From Coriaria nepalensis (taxonomy: Eukaryota > Streptophyta > Magnoliopsida > Cucurbitales > Coriariaceae): a stretch of 64,000 nt of DNA. The stretch lies in the NCBI GenBank assembly GCA_027186245.1, contig CP114489.1, positions 9,431,501-9,495,500 on the forward strand, given 5' to 3'. The notes under the pieces were generated by a model. It had not been told where the DNA came from. It worked only from the letters and a program-made list of their open reading frames with translations, and made no database searches. The translations under genes were made by a program, and so were the position numbers. This document shows, piece after piece, positions 1-15,200 of the stretch (its first letter is position 1; the number at the start of each line of letters is the position of its first letter).

Positions 1-106
1 TTTAGTAGAAATCGCGAAATTGCACCATGATATGAATTGATTCATCATTTTTTTGGACCGGAAGTTTGAAAATGATTATTATTAATCTTTTCCATGTACA
101 CCATTT

Positions 107-133
107 TCTCTCTCTCTCTCTCTCTCTCTTTCT
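107..133. repeat. (TC)n microsatellite in 5' leader region
   Basis: A nearly pure CT run lies about 90 bases upstream of the spatacsin start codon. Pyrimidine tracts like this are common in plant 5' leaders. No TATA box or transcription start could be fixed in the short upstream stretch available (1-224). Confidence 0.7.
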
Positions 134-224
134 CCGATTGCTTCAATATACTATTGTGTTTTCTCCCCTTTATTATACTTTAATTATTGGCTATTATATC
201 ATATTGTTTGCTAAAGAGATCAGG

Positions 225-3200
225 ATGGAGTTGTCTTCGGGTGGTGAAGGGCCTAGTATACTGCAGCTGCACAAATGGAGTCCTTCTCAGCCCCAATTCA
301 ACCTGTCAGAATATCGTGAAGCCTTTATTTCTCCTACGAGGCAGATATTGTTATTGCTCTCTCATCAATGTGAAGCTTTCCTTCTTCCATTGGGCACAGG
401 TGGATTCTTCAAATCCCTCTTCTGCATCTCTGCCCTCTTACTACTCCTTTATAATTTTATTGTTTCCATGTAATTTGTGTCTTTTTTTTTTCCTGAGACT
501 GCAGGGGACTCTGGGGATAGTACCCATTTGGAAAATAGTCATGATGTAAATTTTCAAAGTTCAGAATCGTTAGCTTTCTCCAGAGTGTCAACAGAGGTTA
601 GTCCATTGGATACGGAAGATAGTACACCATGTGCTTCTGGATCAAAAATGGACATGAATGATGATTTTTCTCTTAGAAGTAAATTTTTAAGATCTAGTCG
701 TAACAACTTTGTTGGTGATGTAAACTCAGTTGCTTGGGGTGTTTGTGGGGATATGTATAATAAGCACAGAGATGCTTCATTCAGAGAATTTCTATTTGTA
801 TCGGGTAACCAAGGTGTGACAGTTCATTCATTTTGTCAGCCGAATGATTCGGCTGCAACATCCAGTAATAAACTTCCGGTAGAATGTGGGCAAGGAAATT
901 GGGTTGAATGGGGACCCTCTGCCATGTTAGTTCAAAATGTGGAGCAGCAGAAACCTTCTAGTAATTTTTGTGATGCCACTGGAAATTTGGGAGAGAGCAG
1001 GGCTAATGGTAGTGGAGAAAGATCACTTTTTACTAGTGATGTTGAGGAGAATGAGTTGTTATCACAAAACACTGTTTCTAAGCGATGGTTGCAATCTTTC
1101 TTTACTAGAACTGAAACTATCAAATCTGATGGTGGCATCTGGACTAGGTACCCAGAGAAGGTATCATTTCCTTGCACTGCACCTGTTGTATCATTTAGTA
1201 TTTTTAGTAATAATCTGCATAAAATGAATTTCCTTTGCAAAGCTGACTCTGTAACGAATGAGGAGGTTTCTCATGGAACAGTTCTTGGTACGTCTATGAA
1301 TTCAAAATCAACTCCATCTGGTCCATATATTGAGTATGGTTTGTCCAACATTTTTGGTGATGGGGTAAACAACCTATACAAGTGCTCCAGAGTGTTTTCC
1401 AGTAATTCACATTACTTGGTTGGATTTGTTCTGAAACTGGTGGAATCTGTGACTGTTGATAAAAGTGATGATAATGGAGGTTGGAGTGAAACTTTACTTC
1501 TTGTTGCAAGACTAGGGAGATGGGGAATCCATTGGGTTTCATCAGTGAAGCTTGATGAAAGCCTAACTATAATCCCAATGGCGGAATGGACAGACTTTCT
1601 CCTTTCTGATGATCATCTTGTTTGTCTCAATGCTTCTGGATTCATCTTTCTTTTTGATGCTGTGTCTGGAAAATATGTTACACATGTTGATATCGTAAGG
1701 ACTAATGGGCTTAATCATAAGTTAGATTTGAAGGAGAAAACAAAGTTACCTGTAGGAGATAGTTTACATATTGAACAGGCTGACAAGGCTTGTAAGTTAT
1801 CTCGTAAGGATGGTGATTACCGCTTTCAGAGAAAGTTTAAAAAGTTGCTAGCTGCTTCAAGTTCCTCTCTCCTAGCCGTGGTTGATGAATATGGGGTGAT
1901 ATATGTGCTTTGTACTATCGACTATATGATAGAGAAGTACCCTGCATCTGAAAGATTGCTTCCACATTTTCAGCATCTGGGACTTGGGACATTGGTTAGT
2001 TGGGAGGTTGGTAGTTCTGACATAGGCTGTCAAAGGATACATTCCAAGACTTCGGACTCTTTCCGTTTTGATGTTTCACAAAGGAGGGATGGAAGTATTT
2101 CATTCTTGCATAAGATTGATTCTAAAGGGCTTCCTAAAATTCTAAACTCGAAATTTAATGGAAAAAGCAACCATAGAGAATCATGTTTAAGTGGGTTTTC
2201 TGCTAACTTAAATATAAAAGATCATAAGTCTGAGGACTCTGAACCACAATCATTTTTTATGCGAAAAGTCTTTCTTCCTTCTTATGGATCCAATAAAGAT
2301 GATTTTATCTTCTTCTCTCCCATGGGAATTACTCGGTTCATTAAGCAGTATGATAAGGAGGATCAAAAGCAGTTTCAACTTGTCCATTATGATCTACATG
2401 TAGAGTCCAAAGTTCATGATGATAGCAGCTTGAATTCGCAAGCAGTTTTAGTTGGAGAAGCAATTGGTTGCACGTTCCAGGGTTGCTTGTATTTGGTAAC
2501 AGATATGGGCCTTTCAGTGGTCTTACCTTCTATTTCTGTGTCATCAGATTTCCTTCCCTTTGATTTCATTGTACATCGGCGACTTGGTATTAATTCAGAA
2601 ACTGGATATCGAGTAAGGGAAAATCTGGAATTGAAAGAATCAGAACAAAGGTGGCCACCATGGAAAGTCGAAGTATTAGACAGAGTTCTTCTATATGAAA
2701 GCATTGAAGAGGCTGATCGTTTGTGTTTGGAAAATGGTGAGAAAAGTAGTTATTCGATATTATGCACATGATACCAATAGTTTGATTATCTTATATCTAC
2801 TGGATCAGTATTGCTATTCTGTGCATCACCTCTGGGGTTATCTTCCTCTATCTACTTTACACCTGATACTTATGATTGTCATTATTATTCTATCTTTTAT
2901 TTGGTTCTGATATTTTTTTTTCATGCAAGCAATGGATGTTAGTTTGAAGTTTTCGCACCTTGAATTTGAACAACTATGCTAGTAATTTTTGTTGCTGTTT
3001 TAGTCGGTTCAGATGATGTCTGAAACTGCAGGCAGGTATCATAAATCCCTTGTTATATTTGAAACCCCAAGTTTATGGTTGCCAAAAAAAGAAAAAAGAA
3101 AAAAAAAGATTGAAGATCTGTCTCATATTTGTTACTAAAGTTTTTGAAAGCAAATAAGCTAGGCCTCTGTATACATCTTTGATAAATTAGTTTGTCGCCC

Positions 3201-6200
3201 ATCCCCAGTTTCAATGATGCATCATTCTAGGTAGTAGGCGGACAGTTCTGATGTCATAGGTAATTATAGAATTTGAACCTTAAAGAGTTGGGTTAATAAG
3301 GTGTTATACAAGGCTAAGATCTTCCTAGTTTATGGCTGACATGAACCCGATACATGCCCATGACAGATATTACCTTGCATGGTTCACATGCTAGGCCTAT
3401 TTAAGAACTAAGTAACTTGTTTAAGTAGTCCTTCTAGGTGGGGGGTTTGGCTGCAACGCCAGAGTGACTCATTATATGTGCGACGTAGTCCTAGATGCTT
3501 AAAGTGGCGGGGGGCTGTAATGTTAGCTGCGGTGCCAGAGTGTGACTCATTATATATGGGATGTAGTTCGAGACACTTAAACTACCCTACATTGTAAATG
3601 CATGTTCCTTGGAAATTTACTTTGGACAAAGTGGAGGAGATTATTACACTCCCTATTCTCTTAGTGTAGATGCAGTTTTGATATTCATGCATGAGTGTGG
3701 AGAATCTAAGCTTGGAGACATCACAAAGTGTTGAGAATGTAAACAGGGCCTAATGTACTGGAGAACAACTCTGATTAGAATTATAAGTAAGGACTTGGGC
3801 GCCATGCTTAATTTGATATTTGAATTTTTGTTTAAACTATACTTACGTTACTCGGACTGCTTCTTGGTGGTTCCTTTGGACTGTTCTCAAGTATTGATAT
3901 TGTTTTTATTAATATCCGTTCTTAAATATAAAAATAGCTATTTAAACATGCAAGTGGTAGGAAGCATTAATAAACAAGAAGCATTAATAAACAAGAAGCA
4001 TAAAAAAGACAAAAAAAGAATAAATTCTATTTGGTGAAAATAATAGTGGTGGTTTCTGCCTTGTTCTCTTAAGAAACTTTGCAATATGGTACGTGATCAA
4101 TTATTTGAAAATTTCTTAAGATATCAGCATTTTGCGATATGTTCTGAATCATGATTCAAGTTGCTGCCATGTCAGGTTGGGATCTCAAAGTTGCTAGGAT
4201 GCGTCGGTTGCAAATGGCATTGCATTACTTGAGATTCGAGGAAATAGAGAGGTTAGAATTCTACAATTTAGATACTACCTGCATGGTTTTTACTCGGAAA
4301 TTCTAACTGTTTGGAATCTACCAAAATGGAGTTGATTTTGCAGTACAATGCTAGTTATCTATGTTTTCAAAAATTTGCGAGGCACATGATCTTTGGTTGT
4401 GTTGGGTTTATATTGTACTTTTGAAATACTTTCTCTTGAATAAGCATATGTTGTTATAGATCAATGGAGCTCTCATTATTTACGTAGTTACTTGTTACTC
4501 CATTTTTCAGAAGTCAGGCGCTTTATAATTTTTTGATGCTTTTTTTTTTGTGTCTCTCTCTTTGCTAATTTTGGTATCATTTTCTCGTACCAATTATCCT
4601 GCCTGTAATCATCATAAGGAATATTCTAAGATGTGCCATTAAATTTTTATTCTGAAAGTCACACTATTGCAATTTGCCTCTTAGACCAAACTCTTTCTTT
4701 TGATTTTGAGGATTGAGGAATATAAATTTGTGCATGAGATTAACATCCTAAGCATTGGGGCCAGCTTTTCTCGATTCACTTTATAGTTCTGGTTTAGTAG
4801 TTTGAAGTTTTACTGGAATAAAACTTCAAACTACTAAACCAGAACTATAAAGTGAATCGAGATGGAATGCTTTTGAAAGGCACCTAATTGAACTATGGAA
4901 TCAATTAGGAGGTGGTTTCCCATTATATAGTATTATTAGTGTTTTCTTTCCATGCCTACTAGTTACAGATTGAGTTGTGATATTTTTCCAGATAAAAACT
5001 TTAGTTGCTAAAACTACTGCTCAAAGAAGGGGCTTTCGTAGTACTTAGCCTTTCAGAAAAATTGAAGTTTTATTGTTTATATTTGTTGATTGTCATCTAA
5101 AGGGTTCTTCCAATCCCATCATGAAGGTACAATATCAGATGGTCCAGAATTTCTTTAGGAGATAGAGTTTTGGACTAGCACTTTCGCTATCCATCTATTA
5201 AATATCTCCACTCTTCTGTTAGTGTATCTGTTGCCTGTGGATTTAAGTAGTTTCAGTGCATATATGTATGATAATTTTCTTTCTTTTTAAACGATGGACA
5301 GGTCTCTGAAAATGCTTGTTGATGTCAATATGGAAGAAGAAGGTGTTTTAGCAATTCTCTTCGCCACAGTTCATCTTATATTTCTGAAAGTTGGAAATGA
5401 TAATGTTTCTGTTGCTTCCAGGTAAAACCATTTTTTCTAATGACGATAAAATATTCATCATTGCATAAAGTTGCACCTTATAATCACATTTATCTACCTA
5501 AAATGAATGTTGTGGTCATATCATGCTCCAGTGACTGAATGAAATTAAATTTCATCATGATATTGCTCAAAGGATGATCCAATGGTAATTCAGACCAACA
5601 TATCTGCTAACTTTAGAAAGAAAAATCTGACACACTAAGATCCTAAGAATTTATTCTCTACCTCAACCTTTCCCCATCTCAACCCAAAATCATCACAACA
5701 AGCCACTGTTTCCTATCTCTGCAATCCTAATTTATGTCGATTTTCAGCCTTTTCTCTTTTCCATAAACTAAAACATGTTTTTGGGGATCATTTAAGCATT
5801 CATGCATGTAATATGTATGCAGACACAGTCAAAAGTACTAAGGGGCTGCATCCTATGAGTAATTTTCTTGGTCTCCCTTCTTCATGTGTAGTCTTGAGTA
5901 TGCTTTGCTCTATCTGCCTTGCTTTGTAAATTATTGACTTGGACCTATGTTGTAGGATTCTTGCATTAGCCACCAGTTTTGCTACCAGTATGGTTCGTAA
6001 ATATGGGTTACTACAGAGCAGGCAAGATGCATATACATGTAAGGGGATCAGTCGGGCCCCAATACTTTCTCTTTCACCAGATAGACTTGATAAAGTGAAA
6101 AACGAAATGCAAAATTTAAGAAGGCTTCGTGAGATGGCTCACCTATTGGAGAGCATTCGAAATCTCAAAGGCTGGCTTAGTTCAAAGATTAGGAGGCCAG

Positions 6201-9200
6201 GTCATGGATTGGTATGTTGTTTTCGTTCTGCTAATCTTGATATTGCTTTATGGGCTCTGTAAATTTTTCTTACTTTTTAATATTACAGGTGGAAGGTGGA
6301 GAGGCATCAGATTTGGGGGAAACAGAATTAGTTCAGGATGAACCTCAGCTTCTGTCTATGGATGTCATACCACTAGAGACTACAACAAATCAATATGAAT
6401 TGTCTTTCACTAGAGACAATTTTGCTTTGATGCCTTCTGGTTCGAAGTCCCATTTGGACTCTGAAGATGTGAATGAAGGATCTGCTCTTGTGCCTCGTGG
6501 AGTATCAGAAGAGAGCATCCTTCCTCTGGAAAATCCCAAAGAGATGATTACTCGGTGGAAAATAGATAATATTCCAATTAAAGGTGTAGTCAAAGATGCT
6601 CTGTTATCTGGTCGTCTCCCTTTGGCTGTTCTTCAACTGCATATTCATCGTTTAGGAGATTTAAATACTGAGAAAGATACTCATGACACATTTGCTGAAG
6701 TTCGTGACATTGGAAGAGCTATTGCTTATGATTTATTTCTAAAGGTACCATACGAAATTTCATCAAGATGAAGTTGAAACAAGCATCTTTCCTTGCTAAT
6801 TTGGTGTTCAACAGGGTGAAATTGGACTGGCGGTTGCAACATTGCAGAAACTCGGAGAGGACATTGAGATCAGCCTCAAACAATTATTGCTGGGCACATT
6901 AAGAAGGTCAATTCGATCACAAATTTCTGAGGAGATGAAAAGATATGGTTTCCTAGGACCACATGACTGTAAAATACTCGAGAGGATATCACTTATTGAG
7001 GTTTGTCAGAACATTTAGTTTGCTTTCATGCCATGTTGCAAGAGTCAGCATTGATATTCTTTTGAAGCTAACATATGTTTTTTGCCTCTAATTTTTAATA
7101 TTGTAATGAACTAGAGGCACTATCCCAGCAGCAGTTTCTGGAAAACATGTCATAGCCGCCAAAGAGAAATCACGAGAGTTGCTTCAAGTTCTAGTCCATC
7201 TGACGGATATAATCATGAGTCATTGCGTTTCCATTTAATCAACAATACTGTCATTGAGTGTGGTGAGGTTGATGGAGTTGTTTTAGGTCCTTGGACTTCC
7301 GTCAATGAGAAATCATCAACTCTAGAGGTTGATGAAGATAACGCTCAAGTAGGATATTGGGCTGCAGCTGCTATCTGGTTGAATGCCTGGGATCAAAAAA
7401 CCACTGACCGTGTAAGTTATTCTGATTTCTCTGCCATGGTAACGGCATGGTGAAGCTATAATACAACTTCTGTGAATTTGATACTAACTGGGTTACAAAA
7501 AATAGTTTGGATGATCATTTCTTAGTCCAAAGCACGTTTGCTAAATTGGTCTCTTTGCCGTGATTCATACCATGGCCTCAAACTTTATCTAGTCCATTTC
7601 TCTTCCATTTTAAATTTATTTATAACTTTGAACTACTGTTTGCACTTTTAGTATTTCAGTGATTGAGATTGTGTTCTAATTAGAAGTTATTTCCTTTACA
7701 GATATTACTTGATCAATATTTTCTTATGGGTGTCGATCTGATGTGGGAATCACAACTTGATTATCAAATATGCCATAATAACTGGGATGAAGTCTCAAAG
7801 CTTATCGACCTGATTCCAACATCTAGTCTTTTATATGGAAGCCTCCAAATTAGTTTGGATGGTCTACAGCCTCCTTCAGTAGTTCGGTGCGATTGGGAAT
7901 CTTCTTTATATGGAAATTACCTGAGTTCTCTTGAAGAACTGGATACTGTTTGCTTGGGCATTCCTGGTGTTAATATGTTAAGGTTGTCATCCAGTTTTGA
8001 GTGCACTGTGTGGCTGAGGATGATTATGGAGGAGAAGCTTGCAAGGAAGCTTGTTTTTCTGAAGGAATATTGGGAAGGGACGGCGGAGTTGATGCCTCTT
8101 CTTGCCCGTTCTGGCTTCATAACAAGCAAATATAGTATTCCCCTTGAGGATGATTATACCAACAGTTTCTTAGATCTAAAATTCCCTGATCGAGCATCTC
8201 ATCTTGATACTTTGCAGGCATTGCACAAAGTGCTCATACACCACTGTGTGCAATATAACTTGCCATTTCTTCTTGATCTTTATCTAGACCGTCATGAGTT
8301 GGTTCTAGATAATGATTCACTTGGTTCGCTACAGGAAGCTGCTGTAAGTTTCCTCACATCCAGTGAGTTTGGCCTTTCTATATTCTGGCTAAGATCAGAA
8401 CTTGTTATGTTTATTGCTGTCATTCATCGATCTCATTTGTTTAACATGCATAGCGCCTGAAGAGACTGGCTGCTGGTGAAAAGATTAATCAGTCCTTGTT
8501 GATTTTGCACTGAGGAAAAATAAGGGGGGTTTCTCTTAGCTAAACTATGAACTTGATCTCTCATTGTAAAATTTGAGACCCCAATTACCCAACCCGCTAC
8601 CCTCCATGTCCAAAATAGAATTCATCTTTTCTGTTTTAAAATGGAGATTGATTTTATGCTTCATAGAATTTATATTTTCTACCCCACGCCTTAACATTTG
8701 TTATAGACTTCTGACATGATTTGCTAGTTTGCTTGGGCCTTCAACTTTTTTTTTTTAATTTGATGAGAGTAAGCGTTCAAACATGTGTACTTTTGTCAAA
8801 TGTCAAGCACTTGATATTTTGTCCTAGATTTCTCTCTCCTAATGTTATGATTGAAGCAATGGGCCTAGAGCTCTGTCATTATTCAATCTGCCTGCAATTC
8901 TGTTGTGATATGGCTTACTCGACTAATAATTGTCCCTTGAATAAGATCATAATGTTGCATGTTTTTTATGGTTTGTATGTACAGGGAGATTGTCAATGGG
9001 CAAGATGGTTGCTTGATTCCAGGATTAGGGGTTGTGAATATGATGCATCTTTTTCTAATGCTCGTTTTGTAATGGCACGTAATTCAGATTCTGGTAGGAA
9101 CCTCAGCATTCTGGAAATAGATGAAATTATTCGTACTGTAGATGACATTGCAGAAGGAGTAGGAGAAATGGCAGCTCTGGCAACTTTAATGTATGCACCT

Positions 9201-12200
9201 ATTCCAATTCAAAAGTGTATGGGTAGTGGTGGTGTAAGCAGGCATCATAGCTCTTCTTACCAGTGTACATTGGAGAACCTTAGGCCAACCTTGCAGAGAT
9301 TCCCTACATTAAGGCGTACTCTACTTAAGTCATCGGTTGGACACGACATAACTTCCAATTTTTTGGGTGCTAAAGCAAACAATGGTGAGTTTCCCTCCCC
9401 CCCCCCCCCCCCCTCTCTTTTCGGCATCTTCTTATGTGTGTGTGTGTGCACTTTTGTTGATACTTTTTTTTCGCTGCACCATTAATACTTTTGTTGTGCC
9501 TCACAATCTCAAAATTGGGCAATCAGCTTTATCAGAATATCTAAGTTGGCGTGACAACATCTTCTTTTCTGCTGGGCGTGATACTTCACTTCTGCAGATG
9601 CTGCCATACTGGTTTCCGAAGGCTGTCAAGAGATTGGTTCAGCTTTATGTCCAGGTTTCCTTTTTCCTCATTTTATTACTTTGCCCGTATGATTTTGGTT
9701 AGCTTTATTTAGAATCTTCCTTTTTTGCTTCATACGTGTGTAATTATTCTGGTATAGACATAATATGCTCCTAAATCTTTTTGGGTGCGGTTTCAACTTA
9801 TTTTGTTGAATGCACTCATTTCAGGGTCCACTTGGATGGCAGTCACTATCAAGTCTGCCTACTGGAGAAGCTTTGCTACACAGAAATGTCATTTTTTTCG
9901 TTAGTGATGATGAACATGCAGAGGTCAATTCGATATCCTGGGAAGCTACCATCCAAAAACACATTGAAGAGGAGCTGTATGATTCGCCTCTTGAGGTAAA
10001 TGCTTCATCTCATAGTACTTGTCAACTAAATAAACACTATTTTCATGAACTCAGTATTATCCTAAACAATGTTGCCTTTTGTCTGGTGTTATAGATTAAT
10101 GCCCTTTAACTTTGCTATAAATTTTATTCTTCAATCTGCTGTATTCGCCGAATCAGTAATATGTCGCATCTACTGCTGTTCTGTCGAAAGAAAAGTATCT
10201 ACTTGTGGCTTATATGATTTTTTTTTTCTTTCTTTCTTGTGGCTTCTAGAAAATCTTCTATACATGGACACCCAACATTTTTTAACATCTAATATATCCA
10301 GAATATATGGAGCTTGACCTACCAGCTCATTTTCGATATGGTTTTTATGTACTTCAAAGTTTCTTATTGTTGCTGGACTCCCTTTTACTAAATATGCATC
10401 TCATCTCAGTAATTTTATTGTCTTCAGGAAACTGGACTTGGGCTTGAGCACCACCTGCATCGTGGACGCGCCTTATCAGCATTTAACTACCTTCTTGCAG
10501 CTAGGGTTCAAGAACTGAAATCAGAGGGGCAAGCTAGTTTGGCACTTGGACAATCAAATGTTCAGTCAGATCTGCAAACACTTCTTGCTCCTATAACACC
10601 AAGTGAAGAATCCCTTCTCTCATCTGTAAGGAGTGTTTTTATTGTTGTCTGTTTCGCCTGATTTGAATAAGCTCTTAGTAGTGCTTAGCCAAAAAAAAAA
10701 AATGTAAAAGAGGAGGATTGTGCCTAAGTTGACATCATTTAGATTTTGTCATTGGTCTTGCTAAGTTTGTGATTGTTAGTTTTGATAAGTCGAGCATATG
10801 TACCTACTATTGGAGTTTGCTACAATGGTTCCAAGAAATTTGATTGAAAATATCCAACTTTCAGATCATGCCTCTTGGCATCATGCATTTTGAGAATACT
10901 ATGGTCGTGGCATCATGTGCCTTTCTCCTGGAGCTTTGTGGTTTATCTGCCAGCATGCTTCGTGTGGACATAGCAGTCTTGAGACGAATATCTTCCTTTT
11001 ACAAATCCAGAGAATATAATGAGAATCTTAGGCTAATTTCACCTAAGGGTTCTGTATTTCATCCAGTGCCCCTTGAATCTGATAAAATAGAGTCACTTGC
11101 CCGTGCTTTAGCTGATGAGTATCTGCATCAGGATAGGGCCAGTATTGGCAATCAGAAGGAGGCTTCAAGTCCAGCTATATCTAAACCGCCTTCCCAAGCA
11201 CTTATACTTGTTCTACAACATTTGGAAAAGGCCAGCCTCCAACCAACAGTGGATGGTAGTTCATGTGGGTCTTGGCTGTTAAGTGGCACTGGTGATGGAA
11301 CTGAGTTAAGATCTCAACAGAAGTCTGCAAGCCAGCATTGGAATTTAGTTACAGTTTTTTGTAGGATGCATCAGCTTCCTTTAAGCCCAAAATACCTTGC
11401 TTTGTTAGCAAGGGACAATGACTGGGTATGTATCTGTTTCTGTTGCTGTTGTGGGTGTGTGCATTTATTTTTTAAGTGATGTTTTCTTTTGTGTGCATTT
11501 ATTTTTTAAGTGATGTTTTCTTTTTTATTCCAACATAAATATGAATGTTCTTGACCTTATATCTTACAATGCCTTATGTTATGGAAGGTTGGATTTTTGT
11601 CTGAAGCTCATGTTGGTGGGTTCAATTTTGATACGGTAGTCCAAGTAGTAAGCTCTCTACCCGAACAATATCATGCAAAATTAACTAGATACAATAAAGT
11701 CTTATTACATTTGCTCCATATTTATTACTTGTTGTTTTATCATTAGGCATCCAAAGAGTTCAGTGATCCACGTCTTAGAACTCACATATTAACAGTTTTG
11801 AAAGGCATGCAATTGAAGAAAAAGGTTGGCTCTTCATCATACTCTGACACTTCAGAGAGAAGGAGTGGAACTTCCTTTATAGATGAAAACTTATGTATTC
11901 CAGTTGAGCTCTTCACAATTTTAGCTGAGTGTGAAAAGAAGAAAAATCCAGGAGAGGCACTCTTGATGAAAGCGAAAGACTTATCCTGGTCTATTCTAGC
12001 AATGGTGGCATCATGCTTTCCAGATGTGTCTCCATTATCCTGCCTAACAGTTTGGCTTGAAATTACTGCAGCAAGGTTACAATTCATGTCATCATTTAAT
12101 TGACGCTTGCATGGTTATAATTTATATACTGATGGGAATTTCATATTATTTATAATTGAGCTTTTTCACCAGGGTAACCAATCTGAAACTTTTTAAATAT

Positions 12201-15200
12201 GCCTTCCTTTAAAAATATGTCTCAAGTTCTTACTGTCTTACTCCAAAACATTTTAGGTATTTTCTATGATTGTTCCACCATGTCTACAAATATAAAAAAA
12301 TTAAGACCTTCTCTATGTTTATTACAGGGAGACTTCATCCATTAAGGTACATGATATTGCTTCTCAGATTGCAAACAATGTTGGGGCAGCTGTGGAAACT
12401 ACTAATACCCTGCCAGCAGGTAGCAGAATTCTTGCATTTCATTACAACCGGAAAATTCCTAAACGTAGACGGATTATTGGGCCCATGGACGAAGAGTCAT
12501 CAAATGCTGCAGTGTTTGGTGTCTCAAATGCTTCAGAAAGTACAGAAACATTTACTGGAAGCATGAGTTTTGAAGAGGAAAAAAACTCAGATGCTGGAAA
12601 AAGAACAAGTATTTCAAACCATGCAAACGAAGGGCCTGAATCTTTGTCAAAGATGGTTGCAGTCCTCTGTGAGCAGAAATTGTTCTTGCCTCTGCTGAAG
12701 GCATTTGAGATGTTCCTTCCTTCTTGTTCTTTGCTACCGTTCATCCGTGCACTTCAGGTTTGTTGGTAGGCTTATAAAACTTACTGTTCTATCAATTTTA
12801 TTAATTGTTTCTAGTATTGTATATCAATTCTAGCATTGATGAACAGTATCTATTTTTGGTTCGAGATAACTTGGTTTCAGATTGACTTTGATTGAATCAT
12901 CTCATGATGTAAAACTTCATTGATTCTTTAGGCATTTTCACAAATGCGTATCTCTGAAGCTTCAGCGCATTTGGGTTCCTTTTCTGCTCGAATCAAGGAG
13001 GAACTAATCCATCCGCAAGCAAATTCAGGGGGGGAAGGGAGTATCGGGGCATCATGGATCAGTTCCACTGCTATAAAAGCTGCTGATGCTGTGCTTTCCT
13101 GTTGTCCATCCCCTTATGAGAAAAGATGCTTACTGCAACTTCTTGCTGGAACTGACTTTGGAGATGAAGGATCTGCAGCAACATATTATCGAAGACTTTA
13201 TTGGAAAATTAATCTAGCAGAACCTTTGTTGCGGAAAGATGATGTTTTACATCTGGGAAAGGAGACTCTTGATGATGCCTCACTCTTGATGGCATTGGAA
13301 AAGAATGGGCTTTGGGAACAAGCACGCACCTGGGCCAAGCAACTGGAGGCCAGTGGAGGAAACTGGAAATCTGTTGTTCATCATGTTACTGAAACTCAGG
13401 TATCATCTATGATAACCATTTCTCCTTCAGTCTTAAATCTTCCTTATTATGGATTTGTTTTGAGGAGAATAACTCACAGAGAAGACCAAAGATCTTAGAG
13501 TTTCGACTGTAAAATGTTCAGGCAATCATTTGTTGGTAATGCCTTTCCTGAACATTGTCGAATGGACAATTGGAGAACATTATCCTTGAATATCTGTCTT
13601 TTTAAGTAATTCGTATGTGTGGTATTTTGGGACTTAAATCAGGTAAACTGCTGATGATTTCAAAATAAGCTGAAGTTATGCATTTGTGCTAATTCTCTTA
13701 CTGAATTTGTACTGTCTGTAATGTTGTAATCATTAGCATATACTAGAAATTTCAAAATCATTCACTTTGTGCTGCTTTAATGGTAATTTCTTCAATCTTA
13801 GGCTGAATCTATGGTAGCCGAATGGAAGGAGTTTCTTTGGGACGTTCCAGAAGAGAGAGATGCCTTATGGTCTCATTGCCAGCAACTCTTCATTAGACAT
13901 TCTTTCCCTCATTTGCAGGTATCTTGTTATATGAAAACTTTGGTAATCTGCTATATTACTTTTTATGTTACATCACTAGACTATTTATACATAGGAAACT
14001 TAGATTAATTATGTTTAATCTTAACAATTTATTTACAATCCCATACTTTAGGGAAATATCCTAAGATTTCTCTTAACAAAATCTAAACAATATCTTTTCA
14101 TATTTTCAACACTTCCCCTCAAGCTAGTTCAAAGATGTCTAGTAAACCTAGCTTGCATATAAACTTGTCGAATTGAATTTTTGTAGTCCTTTGGTAAAGA
14201 TATCTATCACTTGTTGCTCTATAGGAATGTAAGTCATACACATTATGCCTTCTTCCAACTTCTCTTTAATGAAACATCTATCAATCTCCACATGTTTTGT
14301 TCTATTGTGTTGAACATGATGAGCAATGTTGATAGCTGCTTTGTTGTCACAGTAAAGTGTCATAGGAGTAGTACTCGATAATTTTAAGTCTTCAAGTGGC
14401 CTCTTTAGCCATAATATTTCACAAATCCCATGAGCAACCGCTCTAAACTCAGCTTCTGCACTACTTCGAGCTACTACATTCTGTTTTTTACTTCTCCAAG
14501 TCATTAGATTTTCGGCAACATAAGTACAGTAGCCAGAAGTAGATCTTCTAGCAGTCAGCATCCGTAAATGCTTCAATTCTGATGTGACCATGATTTTGAA
14601 ATAATAACCCCCTTCCCGATTTTCCTTTTAGGTATTTGAGAATTCCGTAAACAGCATTAAAGTGTTCTTCTCTAGGTGAGCATGAATTGACTCACAACAC
14701 TAACTGCAAATGCTATGTTTGGTCTAGTATGAGATGGATAAATAAGTCCTCCCACTAATCTTTGAAATTGTTCTCTATTCTCCACCCTATCTGAATTGGC
14801 TACCTCTAACTTCATATTTGCTTCCATTGGAGTTTCACCCGGGTTACATCCTAAGCAAGTCAAGAACATACTTCTTTTGAGAAATAAAAATTCCCTTCTT
14901 AGATCTTGCAAATTCCATTTCCAAAAAATATTTCACAGATTCAAGATCTTTTATCTCATATTCCATTGCTAGAAACTTCTACAATTTTTCTAGTTCATCA
15001 ACATTACTTCCAGTTAAGATCATGTCATCTACATACACAATGAGAGCAATCTTACCATCCATAGAATGCTTGACAAATAACATATGATTTGCCTGAGTTT
15101 GGTGATATCCACGACCCTTCAGAGCCTGAGTAAGTCGACCAAACCATGCCCTAGGTGATTGCTTTAGACCGTATAATGACTTTCTTAGCTTGCAAATCTT

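Noticed and set aside
66..473. Open frame beginning upstream of the spatacsin start
   Set aside because: It contains the real exon 1 frame but runs through the intron; the conserved protein starts at 225 and splices at 399.
8344..8984. Possible extra exon of spatacsin around 8455-8520
   Set aside because: The flanking exons join directly in phase 0 and give the expected conserved sequence; the segment has stops and no good splice pair.
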